A stretch of DNA of 64,000 nt, taken from CAYXUW01 sp964468375. GTDB lineage: Bacteria > Planctomycetota > Phycisphaerae > Sedimentisphaerales > Anaerobacaceae. The stretch spans positions 1 through 64,000 of the forward strand of contig CAYXUW010000002.1 in NCBI GenBank assembly GCA_964468375.1, written 5' to 3'. The notes below the pieces were generated by a model. It had not been told where the DNA came from. It searched no databases and saw only the letters and a program-made list of their open reading frames with translations. Below, in pieces: positions 16,390 to 24,248 of the stretch (the stretch's first letter is position 1; each line of letters starts with the position of its first letter). Made by a program: the position numbers and the translations under genes.

Positions 16390-17808
16390 CTACTCTATCA
16401 CCGGCTCGACCCTGGCGGGCGCTCCCAGCGGGCGTCGTTTGAATAAATCTATTTGCATCCACCTGTTGCTCTTAAATCTCCAGCGGTTTATCAAAGCCGC
16501 TGCTATAATCTTAACAGTGGCCGCCATCCAGGGCCCCATAGCGCCGAGCTCCGGGAAAAATTTCACCATACAAAAACCGCCCAGTCCCAGTATAATCGCC
16601 GCGCTGAAAATCTCGACAGCCGCCAGCCACAAGGTATCGCCCGCCCCTCGAAGAGCATCGTAGTAAGTAAGCAGCATAGCGTCGAAAACCTGGAATATTG
16701 CGGCAAAAATAAAGATATTAGTCCCTATCCGGATTACTTCTTTATCGTCAGGAGCCCAGAACGCCATTAGCTCATTTCTGAATATAAAAAAGCACAGCCC
16801 CACCAGCCCCATATAAACCAAAGCGACCCTAAGACAAACTCCGGCCTGTTTAACTGCTATGTCTTTCCTTTCTTTTCCGATGGATTTGCCTACCGCCGCA
16901 GTCAAAGCTGTCCCCAGCCCCACAATCGGCATAAACGAAACGCTCATACACGAAAATACCGCGCTCGTCGCCGCCAGCGGCTCTTTCCCGAATCTGCCCA
17001 CCAGCCCGAAGAGCACCAGCCCCCAGAACATCATATTCATCATAAATCCGAACCCCGCCGGAAACCCAACCTTCACTAAATCTACTATTTTGCCCGCGTC
17101 GATGTTCTTCGATTTTCTGCTGGCGAAGTCCGAGTTTATACCTCTACCTAAAAACATTGTCATCACTATGCTGGCGTTAACGCCTATCCCGATAAATGTC
17201 CCCCACCCCGCGCCTGCAATACCCATCGCCGGAAATCCCAGCTTGCCGAAAATCAGTATGTAATTCGCCGCGATATTGACAGCCTGCCCGAATATCGCTC
17301 CATACATCGTGATAATCGGCCGATGCACTCCCATAAAAAACTGGCTGCACGCCCAGATGAATATCGAAAGAAACTGGGCGTAAAGCATAATTCGCAGATA
17401 TACTACTTCCAGCTCGACAACCGCTGGCTCGTGCCCCAGCGTTCTGAATATCCATGGCGCTGCCGGCCACATAATCAAAAACGTAACCAGAATATACAGC
17501 AGCCCCATATATATTGCCTGCCAGCAGTAGTTTGAGCAGTCTTTTTCCTGGCCTCTGCCCAAGCTCTGGCTTACGAACGTATTAACGCTCGTCATAACGC
17601 CTATTGCGAAGCTCGCCGGCACGAAACTGATAATCCCCGCCGGCAGAATCGCCGCCAGCGCCTCCGTTCCCAGCCGGGAGACCATAAACCTGTCAACGAA
17701 CTGCATAACGGTAAACGATATGTTCGTTATCACCATCGGCGTCGCTAACGTCAGCATATACTTAAGCGAAGTTTCATCGGTGATATTACTTTGTAATTCG
17801 TCGGTCAT
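16390..17808 (-). CDS. MATE-family efflux transporter
   Basis: A 472-residue integral membrane protein with about 12 hydrophobic segments in two related halves, the arrangement of MATE (multidrug and toxic compound extrusion) antiporters. Typical stretches are MVITNISFTVMQFVDRFMVSRLG near the start, with the conserved FVDRFMVSRLG loop, and GTALTAAVGKSIG in the second half. It would use a Na+ or H+ gradient to export cationic or lipid-like compounds. The start codon overlaps the stop of the DUF167 gene (ATGA) and the stop lies 5 bp from the TPR gene, so the three genes form an operon. The substrate cannot be inferred. Confidence 0.88.
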   Translation of the reverse strand: MTDELQSNITDETSLKYMLTLATPMVITNISFTVMQFVDRFMVSRLGTEALAAILPAGIISFVPASFAIGVMTSVNTFVSQSLGRGQEKDCSNYCWQAIYMGLLYILVTFLIMWPAAPWIFRTLGHEPAVVELEVVYLRIMLYAQFLSIFIWACSQFFMGVHRPIITMYGAIFGQAVNIAANYILIFGKLGFPAMGIAGAGWGTFIGIGVNASIVMTMFLGRGINSDFASRKSKNIDAGKIVDLVKVGFPAGFGFMMNMMFWGLVLFGLVGRFGKEPLAATSAVFSCMSVSFMPIVGLGTALTAAVGKSIGKERKDIAVKQAGVCLRVALVYMGLVGLCFFIFRNELMAFWAPDDKEVIRIGTNIFIFAAIFQVFDAMLLTYYDALRGAGDTLWLAAVEIFSAAIILGLGGFCMVKFFPELGAMGPWMAATVKIIAAALINRWRFKSNRWMQIDLFKRRPLGAPARVEPVIE

Positions 17809-18098
17809 TTTTTCAGCTTTTCTAACAACTCGTCTGCCGAGATGCCTGAAATTTGTATTTGTTTTATAGGATTGGTTTGCCCGGAGATTATGCTGACGGC
17901 TGTTTTTTTCACGCCCAACTCTTTGGCCAGAAACTCAATCAGGCACTGATTTGCCTTGCCCTTCTCTGGCGCAGCCGAAATCTTGACTTTCAGCTTCCCA
18001 TCCAGTACACCGGAAATTCCCGTCCTGCTGCTGCCCGGAACAATCTTTGCTCCGAAAACAACGCCGCCGTCAATATTTTCAATTGTTAAATCGTCCAT
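17805..18098 (-). CDS. DUF167/YggU-family protein
   Basis: A 97-residue protein matching the small YggU/DUF167 fold: GVVFGAKIVPGSSRTGISG near the N-terminus, then KVKISAAPEKGKANQCLIEFLAKELG and VSIISGQTNPIKQIQISG. The VxPG(S/A)R and AxPExGKAN motifs are characteristic. The family is widespread and structurally known but its function is undefined. It is translationally coupled to the MATE gene. Confidence 0.88.
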   Translation of the reverse strand: MDDLTIENIDGGVVFGAKIVPGSSRTGISGVLDGKLKVKISAAPEKGKANQCLIEFLAKELGVKKTAVSIISGQTNPIKQIQISGISADELLEKLKK

Positions 18099-18145
18099 TG
18101 GTTAGATTGTAAACGCCCGGAGTGATATGCAGAAGATATTTTTGA

Positions 18146-18448
18146 TTATTCGATATTCTCTCGCAGATTTTCCCCGATTGCCATCTGGACATACTTTTCA
18201 ATCTGCTCTGCGAGCTCGCCCAGCGACGGAAGCTGGAAATCCTCGTAATGCCCGGGCACGAATTCGCCGTTCAGCGCCTTTTTGAAAATTTTGATGCGAA
18301 TCACGCTCGGCTGGCTTTCTTTACTGCTGAAATCGCTGTCTTTATGCTCCGTCAGCTCCACGCGCCAGTCCTCGCTTATAAACACAAGGCACTTGCCCGT
18401 GAATACCGCCGTCGGAAAATAATCGCGTAATAATTTCAGCGTTTCCAT
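18146..18448 (-). CDS. Small protein of unknown function
   Basis: I do not recognise this 100-residue protein. It is soluble, with no signal or membrane segment, and looks alpha/beta: strands around AVFTGKCLVFISEDWRVELTE and PSVIRIKIFKK, and a C-terminal helix around LGELAEQIEKYVQMAIGENL. It starts at an ATG with no strong ribosome binding site, and the DUF167 gene starts 47 bp downstream on the same strand. Reading-frame length and coding-like composition support it as a gene, but only moderately. Confidence 0.55.
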   Translation of the reverse strand: METLKLLRDYFPTAVFTGKCLVFISEDWRVELTEHKDSDFSSKESQPSVIRIKIFKKALNGEFVPGHYEDFQLPSLGELAEQIEKYVQMAIGENLRENIE

Positions 18449-18945
18449 ACAGGATGTATGGTAACCGATTTTGAGGGAAATTCAATCAAATCCCGAAAAT
18501 TTAGCCCCCGCGGCGAGCGGAGTAAAATCAATCAAAACCGCGGGTAGTAAGTCGCAAAAACCAATTTTTCGAAAACTTTTTTTATCCCTTTTCCTGTAAT
18601 TACTTACAAGCTTTCATTCCTTGAGGAACTTTTGTTTTTTCGCATCATTCGCGCAGGTCCGTCCAATTATGAGGGGACGTTTGTTTTCGAGATGTCCTTT
18701 GACAAGTTAATATCGCTCATCCGTTTTTAGAAGCCCTAAGCGGTTTGCGCTATCGCTGCGCGCAGAGTAAGGTTCAATCAAAATAAACAAATTATGCAAA
18801 ACAAAGCCAATTTTAGAAAAAGTAAAATGTTTATAAACCAATCTAAAACAATAAATTACATCGAAAAATGCGAATTGGACACTTGGTGAAAACAAACCCA
18901 ATTCAAAGCCAAACAAACCCAATTTTGTCCGCCCCCGGCGGGTTG
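18449..18945. repeat. Gene-free stretch with inverted and short direct repeats
   Basis: I see no credible gene in these ~500 bp. Visible structure: an inverted repeat CCCGCGG (18507-18513) / CCGCGGG (18538-18544); TCAATCAAA three times (18482, 18528, 18774); AAACAAACCCAATT twice with a 21-nt period (18890-18903 and 18911-18924), plus a one-mismatch copy at 18799-18812. The 21-bp period makes the plus-strand translation read KTNPIQSQTNPI. I recall similar low-complexity text from planctomycete intergenic regions, but that is memory, not a search. The stretch probably holds decayed copies of an interspersed repeat. Confidence 0.5.
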
Positions 18946-19215
18946 CTACTTCGGCTTGAAGCCCTTGATGTTATTGCCGGTGTATTTTTTACAGGCCTTT
19001 TCGAGGTCAACGTCGCTGATATTGGCCAGTGTGCAGAGCCAGGCAAAAACGTCGGCGAATTCCCCGTGCTTGTTTTTGTCGTCGTCGGATGCAAGGGCGG
19101 TGGCAAGCTCGCCGATTTCTTCTATAAACCACATAAAGGTGGCGGGGGTTCCTCTGTCGCGGTCGCGCTGTTCGTATTTTTCCGAAATCAGCTTTTGAAA
19201 TTCGCTAATATGCAT
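18946..19215 (-). CDS. MazG-like nucleotide pyrophosphohydrolase
   Basis: An 89-residue protein with the all-alpha MazG-like fold. The metal-binding motif EEIGELATAL (an ExxE pair in helix 2) and EFADVFAWL (ExxD in helix 3) supply the acidic Mg ligands. The family hydrolyses nucleoside triphosphates or dNTPs to monophosphates and pyrophosphate, often as house-cleaning enzymes. At this length it is a single-domain member like other short MazG proteins. The ATG at 19215 follows AAAGGA at a somewhat long distance. It points into the repeat-rich gap and is divergent from the STAS gene. Confidence 0.8.
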   Translation of the reverse strand: MHISEFQKLISEKYEQRDRDRGTPATFMWFIEEIGELATALASDDDKNKHGEFADVFAWLCTLANISDVDLEKACKKYTGNNIKGFKPK

Positions 19216-19314
19216 TTCGTAAATTATCCTTTCAGTAAAACGGCCGACTGTTTATTATCTGCGATGGAACCGGGCGGCTGCAAGAGTTTTTCTGTTGTGA
19301 AAAATTCAAAAAAC

Positions 19315-19343
19315 TTGACATCCAAGACGGCGCAACGTAGGAT
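19315..19343 (+). promoter_or_regulatory. Sigma-70-type promoter for the STAS gene
   Basis: TTGACA (19315-19320), 17-bp spacer, TAGGAT (19338-19343). The predicted start near 19350 gives a 30-nt leader containing GGAG before the ATG at 19380. Confidence 0.6.
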
Positions 19344-19379
19344 TCCGATATGAGTTAACGCCTTTTTGGAGAAAGTGCT

Positions 19380-19748
19380 ATGGCGACGATAAAGCCGAAG
19401 ATAAGTATCGAATACAAAAAGAATGCAGCAATTGTCACTTTTACCGAGGAGAGAATTCTCGAAGAGAAAGACCTTCAGGCGATTCAGGATGCGATTATGT
19501 CGGTCATTGAGCAGGCGGAGCGGGTAAACCTGATTTTAGACTTTCGCAACGTTCAGTTTTTGTCTTCCGCTGTGCTGGGTCTTTTAATCAGAATCAGCAA
19601 AAAGGTCTATGAGAGCGACGGACAGTTAAAGCTCTGCGGCATAGCGCCGAAAATCTACAAAATCTTCAAAATAACCCGGTTGACCAAGATTTTCGACATA
19701 TACGAAGATTTAGACAACGCGCTCGAGGGCTCTTCTGAGAAGGATTAA
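19380..19748 (+). CDS. STAS-domain anti-sigma-factor antagonist
   Basis: A 122-residue single STAS domain of the SpoIIAA/RsbV type. The diagnostic segment is LILDFRNVQFLSSAVLGLLIRI (its Ser-Ser pair is where SpoIIAA-type proteins are phosphorylated), followed by GQLKLCGIAPKIYKIFKITRL. In partner-switching systems the unphosphorylated form frees a sigma factor by binding its anti-sigma kinase. An HATPase-type kinase follows 130 bp downstream. No sigma factor or PP2C phosphatase is in the immediate neighbourhood, so the regulated target is unknown. Confidence 0.88.
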   Translation: MATIKPKISIEYKKNAAIVTFTEERILEEKDLQAIQDAIMSVIEQAERVNLILDFRNVQFLSSAVLGLLIRISKKVYESDGQLKLCGIAPKIYKIFKITRLTKIFDIYEDLDNALEGSSEKD

Positions 19749-19878
19749 GCAACAATATCTTTTTATTTGTTCATTGAAACGGGAATTTGGCCGATAAGAA
19801 TTAGTATAAAACCGGCAATTTGAGTTATAATTTTGCTGGTGCAGTTTATTATAGGACAGTGTTAGATGATATAGGCCT

Positions 19879-20334
19879 ATGGTGTCTAAAACGTCCAGTG
19901 CTCATACTATGGCTATTAAAAGCACGCCTTCAGCTATTGTCAAGGCGTGCAAGCTGATTATAGTTCAGCTCAAGGCCAATAATTTCAGCCAAGAGGATAT
20001 TTTTGCCATTCATCTTGCTTTGGAGGAGGCCCTTATCAACGCCGTCAAACACGGTAACAAAATGGACCCCGAAAAGGAGGTCAGAATTGATTACTTAGTG
20101 GACCCCAATAAAGTTGAAGTTTCAATGACGGATGAGGGCAAGGGATTCGACTATGAGGCCGTGCCTGACCCGCGGCTTGGCGAAAATCTTTACAAAAAAG
20201 AGGGCAGGGGGCTGCTCCTTATGCAGTCGTATATGGACATAGTCGAATATAATGAATCCGGCAATCGCGTTCGTATGATAAGATATAAAGAAAAACCGCG
20301 TTTAACAAGACCTCAAAAACAGGCAAAGGCGTAG
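19879..20334 (+). CDS. Anti-sigma regulatory factor, HATPase (RsbW-like)
   Basis: A 151-residue GHKL ATPase of the RsbW/SpoIIAB type. The N box is LALEEALINAVKHGNK, the G1 box is DEGKGFDYEAVPDP and the G2 box is GRGLLLMQSYMD. Such kinases bind a sigma factor or another output and phosphorylate the STAS partner on serine. The STAS gene directly upstream is its probable partner. An alternative in-frame ATG ten codons in (MAIKSTPS) could be the real start. No transmembrane or sensor domain is fused. Confidence 0.85.
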   Translation: MVSKTSSAHTMAIKSTPSAIVKACKLIIVQLKANNFSQEDIFAIHLALEEALINAVKHGNKMDPEKEVRIDYLVDPNKVEVSMTDEGKGFDYEAVPDPRLGENLYKKEGRGLLLMQSYMDIVEYNESGNRVRMIRYKEKPRLTRPQKQAKA

Positions 20335-20369
20335 TACCAACAAATCAATAGAGGGGAAAAATGGATTGA

Positions 20370-21011
20370 ATGATGTCTAAAAGGATTTTTGTTATTTACT
20401 GCTGTTTGCTCGTTTTGGGCGGTTGCGTATATGATGATGAGCCGATGCCCAAAATTACACACGACTACAGCATTAGCGAAACTCTTACCTCTAAGCCCGC
20501 AACGCCAACCAAAAATTCCCTCGGCGATATTCCGCGATGGTGGCTGCCGTCCTCGAATGTAGAAAAGAGCTGGACGGCTATAGTGATACATCACTCAGGG
20601 ACGAAAAGCGGCAACGCCGCTATATTCGACAAATGGCACCGGGAAGGCAACCACTGGGAAGGGGTCGGATACGATTTTGTCATCGGCAACGGAACCAATA
20701 GCGGCGACGGCGAGGTTGAGGTAACATACCGATGGCGGGAGCAGGTTACAGGGGCTCATTGCGGCGGCACGGCCGGCAACTGGGCCAACAGAGATGCTGT
20801 AGGTATTTGTCTGGTGGGTAATTTCAACCAAACTTTACCTACTTCTCGGCAGATGCAGTCTCTTGTGAGATTAATCCGCTTTCTCCAAAACCGCTACGGA
20901 ATCCCGAAGAGTCGTATTTACGGGCATAAAACCACGCCGGGAGCGTCTATAACAGATTGTCCCGGTAAAAGATTTCCTATGGCTTGGTTAAAATTGATGC
21001 TCGATGATTGA
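20370..21011 (+). CDS. N-acetylmuramoyl-L-alanine amidase-like lipoprotein
   Basis: A 213-residue protein with a lipoprotein signal: a hydrophobic segment ending in LGGC, so Cys19 would be lipidated. The body is an amidase_2/PGRP-type domain that cuts the bond between MurNAc and L-Ala in peptidoglycan. Zinc ligands are probably the first His of AIVIHHSG, the His of YGHKTT and the Cys of DCPGKRFP. The family pattern GVGYDFVIGNG and GICLVGNFN is present. It is likely anchored in the envelope and acts in cell-wall remodelling or recycling. It begins 35 bp after the anti-sigma gene. Confidence 0.88.
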   Translation: MMSKRIFVIYCCLLVLGGCVYDDEPMPKITHDYSISETLTSKPATPTKNSLGDIPRWWLPSSNVEKSWTAIVIHHSGTKSGNAAIFDKWHREGNHWEGVGYDFVIGNGTNSGDGEVEVTYRWREQVTGAHCGGTAGNWANRDAVGICLVGNFNQTLPTSRQMQSLVRLIRFLQNRYGIPKSRIYGHKTTPGASITDCPGKRFPMAWLKLMLDD

Positions 21012-21192
21012 GCATTCGGGTCGCGGTAATCCTTAATCCTGCGGAGTCCTATAAACTCGCTTTTAAATTCGGCGACAGTGCTTCTTCGATGAAAAAAAGT
21101 GAAATATCATACTGTTGGAAAGCCGCCCTTTGATTATACCGAAGTTTTCAGCAGTGAGCTTTATTAACGGGTAATATCAAGGAGTTGATTCA

Positions 21193-21663
21193 ATGGATAT
21201 GGAAGCCGAGCTGTTTTCATCGAGCGGTCCTTTGAACGAGCAGATAGCCCAACAGCTTTTCGATATTCTGCCGGAAGGCGGGCCTATTGTGGTGATTATG
21301 GATAAGGAAGGCAGCTGCTGGGCCAGCGATTCCGAGGAGTTTTCCAAATTAGGTGTCAGCGAGTCGTTTTTCAGGAACCTTTTTGCCCAAATCGACGACG
21401 GCGCCGAGCCGGTTATAACACAAGCAAATAATTGCGGCATTGCCGCTGCGCAGTTGACTGCCGAGCAGACTAACTGCGGGTATGTGATTGTTGCTATGCC
21501 GGGGTTCGGTGCTGAGTCGACCTTGGCGAATATTGATATAGTTGAAACATTACTTAATCAAACCTGCCTTATAGCGAAGCTAATTGAGGCCAACAATTTT
21601 CTTCACGAACTTCAGGCGAAACAGCTTAGCGTGTATACCAAGAGCGGAAAATTCTCGAATTGA
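21193..21663 (+). CDS. Protein of unknown function, 156 aa
   Basis: Not recognised. A soluble protein of 156 residues with an alpha/beta look: PIVVIMDKEGSCWASDSE and CGYVIVAMPGFG resemble strands of a PAS/GAF-like sensor fold, and the C-terminal 45 residues form a long helix (ESTLANIDIVETLLNQTC and on). AAGGAG 8 nt before the ATG at 21193 supports the start. It sits 180 bp after the amidase and next to a two-gene partner-switch module, so a regulatory role is conceivable, but no motif proves it. Confidence 0.6.
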   Translation: MDMEAELFSSSGPLNEQIAQQLFDILPEGGPIVVIMDKEGSCWASDSEEFSKLGVSESFFRNLFAQIDDGAEPVITQANNCGIAAAQLTAEQTNCGYVIVAMPGFGAESTLANIDIVETLLNQTCLIAKLIEANNFLHELQAKQLSVYTKSGKFSN

Positions 21664-21688
21664 CGTTAATTGTCCGCTTTTCTAAAAT
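21660..21688 (+). promoter_or_regulatory. Sigma-70-type promoter for the GH10-like gene
   Basis: TTGACG (21660-21665), 17-bp spacer, TAAAAT (21683-21688), overlapping the stop codon of the preceding gene. The predicted start is near 21695. Confidence 0.45.
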
Positions 21689-21711
21689 CCACAAAAGCAA
21701 TCAGCGTTAAG

Positions 21712-21726
21712 GGACTATTATAGTCC
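21712..21726. promoter_or_regulatory. Operator-like palindrome GGACTATTATAGTCC
   Basis: Perfect 7-bp arms around a single central T, about 17 bp downstream of the predicted transcription start of the GH10-like gene and 138 bp before its ATG. The size and position fit a repressor-binding site. No regulator gene is adjacent. Confidence 0.4.
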
Positions 21727-21864
21727 GACACATCTGCAAGCGACAGAATCGGCAAAAAGTTTGATTGCGTTCGGTTTCATAACCGCTATAATTCGTATTT
21801 TATACATTTTACGATGTATCAGGTGGTGTGTGTTGCCATTGAAGAGTTTTCGGCTGAGGTAAAA

Positions 21865-23340
21865 ATGAGATTTAAGGTTTTCAAGAACGGCAAGGTAGTT
21901 GATAAATTCACGCTGTGCGGGGCCTATCTTTTCGGCACCGACGGCATTGCCATTCGCCGTGCGCAGGCGGCATTTAAAAACGGTGTTATCGAGTGTGAAA
22001 AGCCGAGTGTGGAAACAGCGGGCCTCGCTTTGCTGTGGCCAATCGACGGTTTCGGCAGGGTGCTTTTGCCGACAACCTGTTTGCCGGAAAGGAAGCAGCC
22101 GTATAATCTGAATGTCGAGATAGCGAGAGCCAAGTTGATGCAAATCATTAACAAGCGAGAGGACTGGTCTTTCTTCGATGAGTTGAAGGGTTTGGCGGAT
22201 TTATCCAAAGAGGCGCAGGATTTATTTATCCAGGCAATTCAAAAGATTTCGGATGCTCCCTCAGCGTCTCAATTAGCAGACAAATCGCTCGAGAAGGCCA
22301 TAGTTTTCTCCGAGGAACTGGCCATTAAACAAGCCGAGATGCTTTTCGATGCAAGATGCAAGAGCCATGGTTTCAGCAGGGGGTGCCTTGGCTGTCAGGT
22401 AGATACCAGACAAATTACTAATCCCAAATATATTGAGATGCTGCTCAAATTGTTCGGTTCGGCAATGATACCTGTAAATTGGGCCCAGATAGAGCATCAT
22501 AAAGGCACTTATGATTTTTCGATGATTGATACCTGCATCAAAACGCTTAGCAAGAAAAAGCTGGCGCTTTGTGCGGGTCCGCTGCTTAATTTTTCAAAAG
22601 AGCATTTGCCTAAATGGCTTCTAAGGAGTGGAACCGGGTTTGAAAAGATTCGCGAAGCTGCGTATCAGTTCGTTTCCAATATAGTTACTCGATACTCGGG
22701 GAATATCCGTGCGTGGCGTGTTGTAAGCGGTTTGAATGCATTTAATCATTTCGGTTTCAGTTTTGAGCAGGTATTGGAAATGACGCGGGCGGCGAATATG
22801 GCTGTGAAGAATGCAAGCGATAGGGCTCTGAAGATAATAGAAGTCAGTAATCCTTGGGGCGAATATTATGCGACGACAACTAATACTATTCCGCCGCTGG
22901 TATATGTTGACATGGTAGTGCAGAGCGGGATTAATTTCGACGCATTCGGGCTACAAATGCAGTTCGGTAAAAATCAAGCAGGTATGCACATCAGAGATAT
23001 GATGCAAATATCAGCGGCCCTGGATTACTTTGCACCTATAGCGAAGCCATTGTATATTACCGAGGTAGGGGTTCCGAGCCAAAACGGCACGGGTTTACAC
23101 AGCGGGAAAGTTGCCGGGATATGGCACGAAGAATGGGACCAATCGCGGCAGGAACAATGGATTGAGCAGTTTTATAAGACAGCACTTAGCAAGCCGTTTG
23201 TCGATGCAGTGGCATATTCCAATTTTACTGATGTAGACGGCAGCGCTATAGCCAATAGCGGGCTGATGACGGCTCAGCTCGAACCTAAAAAGTCGTTTCT
23301 AACACTTAAGAAATTACATAATACTATTTTCAGTCGGTAG
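21865..23340 (+). CDS. GH10-like protein lacking the acid/base glutamate
   Basis: About 491 residues: an N-terminal domain of ~160 residues that I do not recognise, then a GH10 (endo-xylanase family) barrel. Barrel landmarks are MIPVNWAQIE (about 201-210), the strand-4 region AWRVVSGLN (about 283-291) and LYITEVGVPS, whose E400 matches the family nucleophile. In active GH10 enzymes the strand-4 motif is WDVVNE, whose Glu is the acid/base. Here the two positions read S288-G289, so normal retaining hydrolysis is doubtful. There is no signal peptide. I choose the ATG at 21865, 5 nt after GAGG; the frame extends to 21814 without a good site. Confidence 0.75.
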   Translation: MRFKVFKNGKVVDKFTLCGAYLFGTDGIAIRRAQAAFKNGVIECEKPSVETAGLALLWPIDGFGRVLLPTTCLPERKQPYNLNVEIARAKLMQIINKREDWSFFDELKGLADLSKEAQDLFIQAIQKISDAPSASQLADKSLEKAIVFSEELAIKQAEMLFDARCKSHGFSRGCLGCQVDTRQITNPKYIEMLLKLFGSAMIPVNWAQIEHHKGTYDFSMIDTCIKTLSKKKLALCAGPLLNFSKEHLPKWLLRSGTGFEKIREAAYQFVSNIVTRYSGNIRAWRVVSGLNAFNHFGFSFEQVLEMTRAANMAVKNASDRALKIIEVSNPWGEYYATTTNTIPPLVYVDMVVQSGINFDAFGLQMQFGKNQAGMHIRDMMQISAALDYFAPIAKPLYITEVGVPSQNGTGLHSGKVAGIWHEEWDQSRQEQWIEQFYKTALSKPFVDAVAYSNFTDVDGSAIANSGLMTAQLEPKKSFLTLKKLHNTIFSR

Positions 23341-23359
23341 GTAAGCTGAAAAATTAATT

Positions 23360-23713
23360 GTGACAATCGATACGCCGCAAAACAAGATTCAATCATTCGC
23401 ATTCTGTCTGGCTTTAAGCATAGCAGTGTGCCTTTCTGTGTGTTTTGCGGTTTCGGGATTCCACAGCTTCGGACAATCGTGCGAAGTCGGATTAGAAAGC
23501 CGGATAAATCCTAATTCTGCACCGTCGGCAAGTTTAGTGAGACTGCCGGGCATAGGTATTGTCCGAGCCGAGGCGATAGTGGCCTACCGTGAGGATTTCG
23601 GCAAAATGAACGGTGATATTGCGGTCTTTGGAAATTGCGACGATTTGCAGCAAGTCAAAGGTATAGGGCCTAAAACAGCAGAAAACATATGCGAATGGCT
23701 GAAGTTTGAATAG
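23360..23713 (+). CDS. ComEA-like helix-hairpin-helix protein
   Basis: A 117-residue protein with one N-terminal hydrophobic segment (about 13-35, SFAFCLALSIAVCLSVCFAV) and a C-terminal tandem helix-hairpin-helix domain: SRINPNSAPSASLVRLPGIG and LQQVKGIGPKTAENICEWL. The GIG loops bind DNA backbone. ComEA-type proteins are membrane-anchored or periplasmic DNA receptors in natural transformation; similar short proteins also occur without competence genes. The start is GTG at 23360 with a poor ribosome binding site. No comEC or comF is nearby. Confidence 0.75.
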   Translation: MTIDTPQNKIQSFAFCLALSIAVCLSVCFAVSGFHSFGQSCEVGLESRINPNSAPSASLVRLPGIGIVRAEAIVAYREDFGKMNGDIAVFGNCDDLQQVKGIGPKTAENICEWLKFE

Positions 23714-23756
23714 CAGTGGTATAGCTGCTATTTTTACATAATGGAGAAGAGAAGGA

Positions 23757-24245
23757 ATGGATGAATGGGAAGTAAGCAAGCCGCTCGGGCAATGTTGCGG
23801 CAGCGATAAGAAAATCGAATACGGCGAGGAGTATTTCGCCGCTTTGGTCGAAACCGAAGAAGGCCTCGCGCGGCGTGATTTCTGCGCCGACTACTGGAAT
23901 AGTGAGAAGCCGAATGTGTTTTGCTACTGGAAGACCAAACTGCCGCATCCAGACCAGAAAAAGCCACTTTTCGTCGATGAGGAAATGTTGATGGCTTTCT
24001 TCGAACGGCTCGAACGAGAGAGCGAGCAGGAGAAAATAAATTTCCGCTTTATTTTAGCGTTAATTTTGATGCAAAAAAGGCGCCTTAAATACGATTCTAC
24101 TAAAACAGATGGAGACAAAGAAATCTGGTGTTTGAAAATGACGGGCAGGGATGAGCTTGTCGAGGTACTGAATCCGCATCTTGACGATGAACAGATTGAA
24201 CAACTAACCTCGCAGATGGGCGAGATTTTACAAACGGATTTATAA
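23757..24245 (+). CDS. Conserved-looking protein of unknown function, 162 aa
   Basis: Not recognised by function. A soluble 162-residue protein with a Cys-containing N-terminus (CCGSDKKIEYGEEYFAAL and RRDFCADYW, the spacing suggesting a metal site), then a helical charged region (MAFFERLERESEQEKINFRFILALILMQK, given here only as a region of residues ~82-110) and a C-terminal part ending in HLDDEQIEQLTSQMGEIL. The ATG at 23757 follows AGAAGAGAAGGA. Its stop lies 3 bp before the GTG of the next lipoprotein gene, so the two are co-transcribed. Confidence 0.6.
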   Translation: MDEWEVSKPLGQCCGSDKKIEYGEEYFAALVETEEGLARRDFCADYWNSEKPNVFCYWKTKLPHPDQKKPLFVDEEMLMAFFERLERESEQEKINFRFILALILMQKRRLKYDSTKTDGDKEIWCLKMTGRDELVEVLNPHLDDEQIEQLTSQMGEILQTDL

Positions 24246-24248
24246 AAA

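Noticed and set aside
18868..19353. 161-aa plus-strand frame starting in the repeat region
   Set aside because: Its start is low-complexity repeat text and its rest is antisense to the MazG-like gene.
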